Under the pieces are notes generated by a model. The model worked only from the letters and a program-made list of their open reading frames with translations, was not told the origin of the DNA and made no database searches. From NCBI RefSeq assembly GCF_001542855.1, contig NZ_LNBY01000016.1:62001-126000 (forward strand): DNA of 64,000 nucleotides, read 5' to 3'. Below are positions 37,151 through 44,771 of this stretch, in pieces (positions within the stretch are counted from its first letter, which is position 1; the number at the start of each line of letters is the position of its first letter). The position numbers and the translations under genes were made by a program. The DNA is from Erythrobacter sp. AP23 (GTDB taxonomy: Bacteria; Pseudomonadota; Alphaproteobacteria; Sphingomonadales; Sphingomonadaceae).

Positions 37151-39418
37151 TTAAAACTGGAAACTGAGCGATATGCTCGCATTGCGGCCGGGGCGGGTGT
37201 AGGCATCGGCCTGCGCGCTGGCGGTGGCCGGATCGATGATCGCAGCCGTTGCGGACAATCCCCTGACATCCTGCCAGTAGGCATATTTCTCGTTCGAGAT
37301 ATTGAAGATGCCGGCGCGCAGTCTGAGCGCGTCGGTGATGGCGAAGAAGGCGGTCGCATCCAGCTTCATGAAGGCGTCCGGGCGGAAGCAATCGCTTGCA
37401 CAGGCACCGGTCGTTTCTTCCAATTCCTTGCGCGCATGATGCGTCACGATCAGCTCGCCGCCGAACCGCCTTGCCGGATCGCGGTAGCCGATGCCGGCGA
37501 CCAGGTTGAGCGGATCGATCGTGTCGAGCGGGCGCGGCGCTTGCCCGGGCGTCAAGATATCCCCATCGGCATGGGCGATCGCGAAACGGGCAAAGACGCC
37601 GCTATCGAAACGGAAGTTTGCTTTCGCTTCGATGCCGTCGATTTCGGCCGCATTAAAATTGACGAACTGGAACTGCGCCGGATCCCTGGGGGTGAATGAG
37701 CCGCCGACGACCTGCTGGCTGATGAAGCCCTGATAGTCCGCCTTGAAGGCTGCAATCTGGAGCGAGATTCGGTCCGAGGAGAAACGGATACCGCCTTCCC
37801 AACTCTCGCTTCGTTCGGGTCCGAGGTCCGGATTGGGAAGCGATGTATAGCCGAAGGCGAGATTCTCGAAGAAATTGTTGACCTGATAAGGTGTCGGCGC
37901 GCGGAACCCTTGCGCATAGTTGCCGAACAGACTGACCTCTTCGGTCATCTTTGCGGTAACGCCGATTTTGGGCGACAGGCGGCTGTCCTTCTGAGCGGCT
38001 CCAGCAAAGGTCGGCAGCAAGGGATCGTCGGTCGGGTCGAGATCGTAGAAGTCGTAACGCAGGGCAGGGAAGATCGTCAGCCTGCCACCGAACAGGGCGA
38101 ACTCGCTGGCGAGGAAAACGCCACCCAGTGTGAAATCGGTCGCGGGAAATGCGCGCGTGGGAAACACTTCCCCGAAAGACGGCTCGGTCCCGTCGCGCAG
38201 GCCTTCTTGCCGCGTGAAGCTGAGGTCCCCCCCCAATGCCAAAGTCGCACGGAAGCTGTCATCGCCGAACACGCTTCGCACCTCGGCGGCAATGCCGTAG
38301 ACTTCGTTTTCGAAGGTATTCAGGCGCTCGCGGTCGGGACGTGGCGCCGCGCCCAAAGGCGAACGGTCCTCATCTGTGAACTGCACATCTTCGCCGTCTT
38401 GATAGTAGACGCTGACATGCGCGTAATCGATCGCGCCTTCCCCCGTATAGGTCCAGTCGAGCGAGGCGCGACCGCGCTCGGTATTATCGAGCGCCGTCAG
38501 GTCGTCGACGATCCAGCTCGGGAAAGGTCCGAAGACAAAGGCCGGCCCCTGCCCCGATAGCACATCGGTAAACAGTTCCGTCTCGACATATTCGCCCGCT
38601 AGACGCACGCGGTGCGTGCCATCGTCCCAAACCAGCTTTCCGAGAACGGCGTTGGATTCGCCGTCCTGCGGATTTGGAAGTGTACGACCGATGCCGACAC
38701 CGCCGACGCCGCCCTTGTTGTCGAGCTCCTGGAAATCGCGACGCGTGTAGGAGACCATCGCCGCAATATCGCCAAAGCGGTGCGCCAGGGCGACGGTCTC
38801 GGCGAATTCCTCATCGGCGCTGGAATAGGACGCCCTGACGAAGCCGCCAAAATTGTTGCCCGCATCGATAAGGTCGACTGGATCGCGTGTCGTAAAGCTG
38901 ATCGCACCCGCAAGGCCGTCGCTACCGTACAACGCCGAGGCCGGACCGCGGAGAATTTCGACAGACTTGACCAGAGAGACATCGGTGTAGCCGCCCCGTC
39001 CCGCGTCCTGCGCACCGAAGGAGAAGCCCTGTGGACTACGGATACCATCGACCTGAATCAGCACGCGGTTTCCGCCGATACCGCGAACGACGAAATCTTC
39101 ATTGCGGGCGCGGCCAGTAGAACCGAACGCTGCGCCAAACCGCGCAGGCGCCCGGCGCACCGAGACGCCGGGTTCATAACGAACCAGGTCCTTGATGTCG
39201 GTTACCAGCTCGTCCGCGATCTGCTCGGAATCGATCACGGTCACGGTGGCCGGCGCCGCTTCGACTTCGAGTGGAGTTCGGGTCGCGGTGACGACGATGG
39301 CGGCACCATCGCCCTGTGCTTCCGCAAGCTCGGCTTCGGTGGCGAAGGACGGGCTCGGAGCCAACAACCCAATGCCGAGCGCGCCGTACGACGCCATGGT
39401 GAAGAACCGTACGATCAT
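37151..39418 (-). CDS. TonB-dependent heme/hemoglobin-type receptor
   Basis: A 755-residue outer-membrane receptor: signal peptide (about 1-27), TonB-box region IVVTATRTPLE, plug blocks VVRGIGGNRVLIQVDGIR and ILRGPASALYGSDGLAGAISF, and a barrel ending SISLSFQF. It belongs to the heme/hemoglobin/transferrin receptor group by its plug and barrel motifs. The frame is longer upstream, but ATG at 39418 follows a GGGGG site and gives the signal peptide. A candidate iron-regulator site lies 28 bases upstream. Confidence 0.88.
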   Translation of the reverse strand: MIVRFFTMASYGALGIGLLAPSPSFATEAELAEAQGDGAAIVVTATRTPLEVEAAPATVTVIDSEQIADELVTDIKDLVRYEPGVSVRRAPARFGAAFGSTGRARNEDFVVRGIGGNRVLIQVDGIRSPQGFSFGAQDAGRGGYTDVSLVKSVEILRGPASALYGSDGLAGAISFTTRDPVDLIDAGNNFGGFVRASYSSADEEFAETVALAHRFGDIAAMVSYTRRDFQELDNKGGVGGVGIGRTLPNPQDGESNAVLGKLVWDDGTHRVRLAGEYVETELFTDVLSGQGPAFVFGPFPSWIVDDLTALDNTERGRASLDWTYTGEGAIDYAHVSVYYQDGEDVQFTDEDRSPLGAAPRPDRERLNTFENEVYGIAAEVRSVFGDDSFRATLALGGDLSFTRQEGLRDGTEPSFGEVFPTRAFPATDFTLGGVFLASEFALFGGRLTIFPALRYDFYDLDPTDDPLLPTFAGAAQKDSRLSPKIGVTAKMTEEVSLFGNYAQGFRAPTPYQVNNFFENLAFGYTSLPNPDLGPERSESWEGGIRFSSDRISLQIAAFKADYQGFISQQVVGGSFTPRDPAQFQFVNFNAAEIDGIEAKANFRFDSGVFARFAIAHADGDILTPGQAPRPLDTIDPLNLVAGIGYRDPARRFGGELIVTHHARKELEETTGACASDCFRPDAFMKLDATAFFAITDALRLRAGIFNISNEKYAYWQDVRGLSATAAIIDPATASAQADAYTRPGRNASISLSFQF

Positions 39419-39445
39419 GCAATCGACCCCCGAGTACCTACATTT

Positions 39446-39470
39446 GCTAATGCAACTGATTCGCAATAGC
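39446..39470. promoter_or_regulatory. Iron-box-like imperfect inverted repeat upstream of the heme receptor
   Basis: GCTAATGC and GCAATAGC form eight-base arms with seven matching positions around a nine-base centre (AACTGATTC). The spacing and AT-rich TGC/GCA core resemble a Fur-type operator. It is just upstream of an iron-related receptor; regulation by Fur is inferred. Confidence 0.5.
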
Positions 39471-39719
39471 GATGCATTTAGCAGAAGTTCAGCAGGCCGC
39501 AAGCCCGGACGAGATAGATCCGCGCGCGCCACTTCGAATCGGCAGCGCTTGGGGTGGCGCACCCCACCGGGTTCTCCCCGCTGGCCAGGGTTTTTGCTTG
39601 ACCCGACTGCTATCTGACTCGCGCCGTTCGATAAGCCAGGGCGCGACCGTCTGATCTCGAACCACCTTCCGAAAATCGTGTGTGCCCACTTCGTCAGACA
39701 GCGACTTGATGCGCTGCGC

Positions 39720-39753
39720 CTCGAACCTGCGATAGGCTCGAACCTGCGACAGG
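39720..39753. repeat. 17-base tandem direct repeat (two copies, one mismatch)
   Basis: CTCGAACCTGCGATAGG at 39720-39736 is followed immediately by CTCGAACCTGCGACAGG at 39737-39753. It lies in the spacer before the SLC13-type gene. It may be a duplication or a protein-binding array; no function is evident. Confidence 0.65.
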
Positions 39754-39970
39754 GACGTGCTGACTAACCTATTGTAGGGTCGCGTTCCGAATTTCCCGCT
39801 CTCGGAAGAAATCGGGCAAGATCGGACCGGCAGCGGAGCGATCGGACCTTGCCAGTCGACCGGCGCACGGCTGCACGCACCCGTATCGTCCCTTGCTATG
39901 TCGGTGCCATCGATGGATTCGATTGATCGCCTGCCCGCTTTGCCACAAGAACTGCGTACTCCGAACTGGG

Positions 39971-41782
39971 ATGGCCTTGAATCCGATGGCTGAATTCGTC
40001 GTTACACTGATCGATGCGTGGTCTGCATGGGTGGGCCTTGCAGTATTGATCGGGCTGTTTGTTCTCTTCGCGACAGAGAGATTTGCACCGGTAACAATTG
40101 CGGTGGTCGGGGCGGCCGTCATGCTCGTGCTGGGTTATCTTCCGCGCAGCGAGATGGAGCTGGTGTTCGCCAATCCGGCGCCCATCACCATTGCGGCCAT
40201 GTTCATCCTGACCGGCGCGCTGATCCGTACCGGCGTCGTCGAAGCGCTTGCCAGCATCGCCGCGCGGCGCACGGCGGGTCGGCCCCGCCTGTCCATCGCC
40301 GAATTGCTCGGCGGCACCTTCGTTTCTTCCTCGCTGGTCAACAACACGCCCGTCGTGATCATTCTTGTGCCGGTCGTGAAGAAGATCGCCAGCATCGCGG
40401 GCACAACCCCAAGCCGCCTGCTCATCCCGCTGTCCTATCTCTCCATTCTGGGGGGCACGCTAACACTCATCGGCACTTCGACGAATCTGCTGGTAGACGG
40501 CGTGGCCCAGCGCGCGGGCGAACCTGCATTCGGCATTTTCGAACTGACCGGGGTCGGGATCATCGCCGCGATCACCGGGACGGTCTTCCTCCTTATCGCC
40601 GGACGTTTCCTCCTTCCCGACCGCGAAGAAACCGAAGGTACCGGCGGTCGCCCGCTCGAGGAGCGTTACCTCACCGAACTGCTGGTAACCGAGGCATTCT
40701 CGGACCTCGGAAAATCGGGCGCGGAGATTGGGATCGCCAGGCGGTCGGGGGTCAGGCTCGTAGGGATCGAACGGTCCGGCCGGATCATCCGCAAGGATCT
40801 CGATAGCCAGATCGTCCAGATCGGCGACGTCCTGTTGCTTGCCGCAAATCAGGTCGAACTCCTTTCCCTAGCCGACCTGAACGACGACACGATCGGCCTT
40901 TCCCTTCGCGGACATTCGAGGGAGGGTGACACCCGGATTGTGGAAGCATCCATCTCGCCCAGCCACCCGGCGCTCGGTCGGAAACTCTCGGAAATTCCCT
41001 TTCTTGCAAAGACCAATGCGCGGATACTCGGCCTTTCGCGGGCTCGGCACCTGCCCGGCCCGAACCTGTCCAGTGTTCGCTTGCGTGCAGCCGACCATCT
41101 GCTGATCGAAGGCTCCCCAACCTGCGTCGCGGCGATCGAGAATAACGTCAATCTGATCAATATCTCGCAGCCCGAAAGCCGCCCATTTCGACGGTTTCGC
41201 GCGCCTGTCGCCATCGCCACGATGCTGGGCATCATCGCGCTCGCGTCGATCGGCGTTTGGACCATCGAACTGCTGGCCATTACGGGCGTGGCCATCGTCT
41301 TGCTGACGCGCTGCATCGATCCGGAGGAGGCGTGGCGCAGTATCGACGGTAACGTCATCGTGCTGATCTTCGGCATGCTCGCCGTGGGGGTCGGGCTGGA
41401 AGGCGCCGGAACGGTCGATCTGATCGTCGACGCGGCGCTTCCCTATCTGGCAACGCTGTCGCCGCTGCTGCTGCTGCTGGCGATCTACCTGCTGACCTCG
41501 ATCCTGACCGAGGCGGTGACGAACAATGCGGTGGCCGTCATCATGACTCCCATCGTCCTCGCGCTGGCCAAGGATCTGGGGGTCGACCCGCGACCGCTGC
41601 TGTTCGCAGTCATGTTCGCCGCCTCGGCGAGCTTTGCTACGCCGGTCGGCTACCAGACCAACACCATCGTCTATGCGGCGGGCAATTACCGCTTCAGCGA
41701 CTTCCTCAAAATCGGCGCGCCGATGAACATCGTTGTGGGTATCGCTACATGCTTGGCGATCGAATGGATGATCTGGCCCTGA
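39971..41782 (+). CDS. SLC13-type anion permease with central RCK_C (TrkA-C) domains
   Basis: A 603-residue membrane protein. Two halves of about six helices each carry the paired hairpin-like motifs VNNTPVVIILVPVV and TNNAVAVIMTPIVLALA, typical of the divalent-anion:Na+ (DASS/SLC13) group. Between them, about residues 200-390, lie two RCK_C regulatory domains. Members move sulfate, dicarboxylates or similar anions, usually with Na+. ATG at 39986 is also possible. Its neighbours are Na+/H+ and Ca2+/Na+ antiporters, which fits use of a sodium gradient. Confidence 0.85.
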   Translation: MALNPMAEFVVTLIDAWSAWVGLAVLIGLFVLFATERFAPVTIAVVGAAVMLVLGYLPRSEMELVFANPAPITIAAMFILTGALIRTGVVEALASIAARRTAGRPRLSIAELLGGTFVSSSLVNNTPVVIILVPVVKKIASIAGTTPSRLLIPLSYLSILGGTLTLIGTSTNLLVDGVAQRAGEPAFGIFELTGVGIIAAITGTVFLLIAGRFLLPDREETEGTGGRPLEERYLTELLVTEAFSDLGKSGAEIGIARRSGVRLVGIERSGRIIRKDLDSQIVQIGDVLLLAANQVELLSLADLNDDTIGLSLRGHSREGDTRIVEASISPSHPALGRKLSEIPFLAKTNARILGLSRARHLPGPNLSSVRLRAADHLLIEGSPTCVAAIENNVNLINISQPESRPFRRFRAPVAIATMLGIIALASIGVWTIELLAITGVAIVLLTRCIDPEEAWRSIDGNVIVLIFGMLAVGVGLEGAGTVDLIVDAALPYLATLSPLLLLLAIYLLTSILTEAVTNNAVAVIMTPIVLALAKDLGVDPRPLLFAVMFAASASFATPVGYQTNTIVYAAGNYRFSDFLKIGAPMNIVVGIATCLAIEWMIWP

Positions 41783-41904
41783 TGGCGCGGAGGACCTACT
41801 GTACGGCTTCAAAGGTATCGGCAAATTCCTGTCGGCGGTGGCCGAATATCGGAACGAGTAGGAGGCCATGGTCCAATAATCCCCATTCGTTTGAAACTCT
41901 TTGG

Positions 41905-41989
41905 GCGGTCCGACATTGTCTTCATGCGGACCGGGCCCCTCTGGCAAGCGTGTGCAAGCGCTTGTGATGTCGGACCGCATCGGACCGCC
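41905..41989 (+). ncRNA. Candidate cis-regulatory RNA with alternative pairings upstream of nhaA
   Basis: GCGGTCCGACAT (41905-41916) pairs exactly with ATGTCGGACCGC (41967-41978); inside it CAAGCG (41945-41950) pairs with CGCTTG (41959-41964). A further copy of the right arm, GGACCGCC at 41982-41989, could instead pair with GGCGGTCC at 41904-41911. Mutually exclusive stems ahead of a terminator-like hairpin are typical of a riboswitch or attenuator. No known class was matched. Confidence 0.5.
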
Positions 41990-42002
41990 GCCTCGCTCGA
42001 CT

Positions 42003-42032
42003 GGGGTCTTCTCCCCATCGCCCGGGCTTTTT
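42003..42032 (+). terminator. Terminator-like segment inside the nhaA leader
   Basis: GGGG-TCTTCT-CCCC (42003-42016) is followed by the self-complementary GCCCGGGC (42020-42027) and TTTTT (42028-42032). The position, 120 bases ahead of nhaA, would suit attenuation rather than the end of the SLC13 transcript only; both are possible. Confidence 0.5.
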
Positions 42033-42076
42033 ATCGGTCGTCCGATCGACGAAGCCGCCGACTACGGAGACTTGAG

Positions 42077-42148
42077 ATGAAGGCCCGCGTTTCGACACCG
42101 AAGCTACACACCCGTTATCCAGCCCCACTGCGCCGCGTGGTTGCCTGA
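42077..42148 (+). CDS. Possible 23-residue leader peptide upstream of nhaA
   Basis: An ATG behind GGAGACTTGAG opens a short frame (MKARVSTPKLHTRYPAPL and five more residues) that stops three bases before the nhaA ATG. Such spacing would couple its translation to nhaA. It is basic and has no domain. It could be chance. Confidence 0.35.
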   Translation: MKARVSTPKLHTRYPAPLRRVVA

Positions 42149-42151
42149 CCT

Positions 42152-43330
42152 ATGTTCACTTCGGCAGCGGAAGCCCTGCGCGATTTCCTCAAACAGGAGA
42201 GCGCAGGCGGTATCGTCCTGATTGCAGCGGCCGCATTGGCGCTCGTTGCAGCCAACAGCATCGCGGCAGGTGCCTATTTCAACGGTTTGCAGGTTCCGGT
42301 GGTCTTGTCCGTCGGGGGCTTCGCGATCGACAAGCCGCTGCTCCTTTGGATCAACGACGGGTTGATGGCCGTGTTCTTCTTCCTCGTTGGGCTCGAAGTG
42401 AAACGCGAGGTCGTCGAGGGACAACTGTCCAACTGGAACAAGGCGTCGCTCCCGCTTTTCGCGGCGATCGGTGGCATGGCAGCCCCGGCGCTGGTCTTCC
42501 TTGCATTGAACGCAGGTTCGCCCGAGAATGTCGCCGGCTGGGCCATCCCCGCCGCCACCGATATCGCCTTCGCGCTCGGCATCCTCTCGCTGCTCGGCCC
42601 GCGCGTGCCGGTCGCGCTGAAGGCGCTGCTGCTGGCCATCGCGGTCATCGACGATATTGGCGCCATCACCATCATCGCCCTGTTCTATTCGGGTACGATC
42701 GATACCGGAATGCTTGCCGGCGGCGTGCTTGCCCTTGCCGGCCTGGTGGTCCTCAATCGTTTTCGTGTCGGGTCGAGCATACCCTATGTGATCCTGACGC
42801 TGGTGCTGTGGGTCTTCGTGCTCAAATCCGGCGTGCATGCGACGCTGGCGGGTGTGGCGGCGGCCATGACCATTCCCATGGTCGGACGCGACGGATCCGA
42901 TCCGCTCGAACGCATGGAGCATGCCCTGCATCCATGGGTCGCGTTCCTCGTCATTCCGATCTTCGGCTTTGCCAATGCCGGCGTCAGCCTCACCGGCCTC
43001 GAGCCTGCCGACCTCCTCGCCCCGCTGCCGCTCGGCATCGCGCTGGGGCTCCTTATCGGAAAGCAGATCGGCATATTCGGTTTCGCCTATGCCGCGGTAA
43101 AGCTCAAACTCGCGAGCCTTCCCGAGAATGTCGGCTGGAGGCAGGTCCACGCGGTCTCGCTGCTGGCGGCGATCGGCTTCACTATGAGCCTGTTCATCGG
43201 CAATCTGGCTTTCGCCGATCCTTCGCAGGTCGATGCGGTGAAGCTCGGTGTGCTGTCGGGATCGCTAGTGGCGGCCCTGGCGGGATACTTCCTATTACGC
43301 GCCTCACTCCCGAAAGCATCGCCCGCATGA
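42152..43330 (+). CDS. nhaA: Na+/H+ antiporter NhaA (first copy)
   Basis: A 392-residue NhaA with the transport-site aspartates Asp137 (PAATDIAFALG) and Asp167/Asp168 (AVIDDIGAI), plus the pH-sensor region KPLLLWINDGLMAVFFFLVGLEVKRE. It exchanges internal Na+ (or Li+) for external protons. Its stop overlaps the Ca2+/Na+ antiporter start by four bases. The upstream leader has strong secondary structure. A second NhaA is encoded at 52101; they share motifs but differ along their length. Confidence 0.93.
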   Translation: MFTSAAEALRDFLKQESAGGIVLIAAAALALVAANSIAAGAYFNGLQVPVVLSVGGFAIDKPLLLWINDGLMAVFFFLVGLEVKREVVEGQLSNWNKASLPLFAAIGGMAAPALVFLALNAGSPENVAGWAIPAATDIAFALGILSLLGPRVPVALKALLLAIAVIDDIGAITIIALFYSGTIDTGMLAGGVLALAGLVVLNRFRVGSSIPYVILTLVLWVFVLKSGVHATLAGVAAAMTIPMVGRDGSDPLERMEHALHPWVAFLVIPIFGFANAGVSLTGLEPADLLAPLPLGIALGLLIGKQIGIFGFAYAAVKLKLASLPENVGWRQVHAVSLLAAIGFTMSLFIGNLAFADPSQVDAVKLGVLSGSLVAALAGYFLLRASLPKASPA

Positions 43331-44310
43331 CGATTATCCTGGCGTCCCTCGTCGGGGGACTCATTGCGCTTCTTGTCGGCGGAGAACTGCTCGTCCGCGG
43401 CGCGGTGGGACTTGCGGAAAGAGCCGGCGTTACTCCGCTCGTCATCGGCCTGGTAATCGTGGGTTTCGGGACCTCTATGCCGGAACTCGTGACCAGCGTG
43501 GAAGCGGCTCTGGCCGGGTCCCCGGCAATCGCCTGGGGCAATATCGTCGGATCGAATCTCGCCAATACGCTGCTGATCCTCGGTGCGGTCGCCCTGATGG
43601 CTCCCATCGCGATCAGGCAGGGCGCGGCCCTGCGCGACACCGGGGTGGCGTTGCTGGCGACGGTGATGCTCGTGTCGATCGCCGTCGCGGGCCTGCATGC
43701 TGCCTGGCTCGGCCTGGCGATGCTGGTCCTGCTCGCATGCTACATCGCCTATTGCTACCGCGAGGAACGCCAAGCCGCCCCCGAAATCCTGCACAATGCG
43801 CCCTATGATCGCGCCGCCGCGCTCGAAATGAGCGATAGTCGACTGCATGCACCAACGGCAAACTGGTTCAAGCCCGTCGGCATTACGCTTGCCGGGCTGG
43901 CCATCCTTGTGATCGGAGGGCGCTTCCTCGTCACCGGAGCCATCGATCTTGCGCGTCTGGCCGGTCTAAGCGAGACGCTGATCGGCCTGACCATCGTGGC
44001 GATCGGCACCTCTCTGCCGGAACTCGTGACCTCGCTTGTCGCGGCGCGCAAGGGCGAAACCGAAGTTGCATTCGGCAATGTCATCGGCTCGAACATCTAC
44101 AACCTGCTGGGTATCGGGGGCGTCACCATGCTGGTCGCGCCCGAGGCAATCCCCAGGACCTTGCTACCTGTCGATCTGGGCATCATGGCTTTCTCGGCCA
44201 TTGCGGTTTTCGGTGCCGTCTGGCTGGCCAAGGGAGTGGGGCGCTTGTTGGGTGGAACACTGGTGGCCGGCTACGGCTTGTTCCTGTTCGCGGCGGTCAT
44301 CCAGGGCTAA
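43327..44310 (+). CDS. Calcium/sodium antiporter (CaCA family, YrbG-like)
   Basis: A 327-residue membrane protein with the duplicated cation-exchanger repeats: GFGTSMPELVTSVEA...GNIVGSNLANT in the first half and AIGTSLPELVTSLVAARKGE...GNVIGSNIYNLLG in the second. These alpha repeats form the ion site of Na+/Ca2+ exchangers. Its start is coupled to nhaA, so sodium expelled or imported by one can drive the other. A larger frame on the same strand is only a shadow. Confidence 0.92.
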   Translation: MTIILASLVGGLIALLVGGELLVRGAVGLAERAGVTPLVIGLVIVGFGTSMPELVTSVEAALAGSPAIAWGNIVGSNLANTLLILGAVALMAPIAIRQGAALRDTGVALLATVMLVSIAVAGLHAAWLGLAMLVLLACYIAYCYREERQAAPEILHNAPYDRAAALEMSDSRLHAPTANWFKPVGITLAGLAILVIGGRFLVTGAIDLARLAGLSETLIGLTIVAIGTSLPELVTSLVAARKGETEVAFGNVIGSNIYNLLGIGGVTMLVAPEAIPRTLLPVDLGIMAFSAIAVFGAVWLAKGVGRLLGGTLVAGYGLFLFAAVIQG

Positions 44311-44333
44311 CGATCGAGCCGGTCGCTGGCTGC

Positions 44334-44771
44334 TCAGGCCTTTCGCAGCCGTTCGTACAGGATGCGCGTTTCCAGCAGATTGGAGATACGCAACGCGACC
44401 TCGATGACGTCGAAGGGCTTCGCCACGAAATCCTTCGCGCCCAGCGCCAGCGCCCGGCGGCGGGCCTGCAGCGTGGTGTCTGCGGTAAGCACAAGGACGG
44501 GCCGGAATTCCTCGGCCCGGTCGTAGCGCCCGAAGGCCTCGAGCAATTGGAATCCATCGACTTCCGGCATCATCAGATCGAGCAGCACCAGGTCGGGTTC
44601 GAAATCTATGTAGGTCTGGAGAGCGGATCCCGGATCGGTCAGGCATTCAATGTCGCTATAGCCCTCGCGCTCAAGCAGATTACGCAGGAGGAGGACGTTG
44701 GCCTGCTCATCGTCGATTGCCAGGATGCGGCGCGAAGTGATTTCGCTCGGGTCGATCAATTGCGCCGTCAT
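44334..44771 (-). CDS. Single-domain response regulator
   Basis: A 145-residue CheY-like receiver: acidic pocket DD (20-21), phospho-acceptor Asp65 (LLDLMMPEVDG), Thr and Lys in VLTADTT and AKPFDV. There is no output domain; the last residues form a helix. The ATG overlaps the kinase stop by four bases. It may be a phosphate sink, a phospho-relay partner or act by protein binding. Confidence 0.9.
   Translation of the reverse strand: MTAQLIDPSEITSRRILAIDDEQANVLLLRNLLEREGYSDIECLTDPGSALQTYIDFEPDLVLLDLMMPEVDGFQLLEAFGRYDRAEEFRPVLVLTADTTLQARRRALALGAKDFVAKPFDVIEVALRISNLLETRILYERLRKA

Larger units (their letters stand above)
39419..39970. other. Gene-free stretch between divergent receptor and SLC13 genes
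   Basis: About 550 bases with the iron-box-like repeat at its left end and a tandem repeat at 39720. A minus-strand frame around 39489-39720 (MGTHDFRKVVRDQTVAPW) has plausible composition but no start site or family match. No RNA gene is evident. Confidence 0.5.
41783..42151. other. Structured leader region of nhaA
   Basis: A 369-base spacer with no full gene. It contains the nested stems at 41905-41978, a terminator-like segment at 42003-42032 and a small coding frame at 42077-42148, all on the nhaA strand. Density of structure suggests a regulatory RNA leader. Confidence 0.55.

Noticed and set aside
39489-39689. 66-residue minus frame with plausible composition
   Set aside because: No ribosome site, no family match, and the C-terminal half reads like non-coding text.
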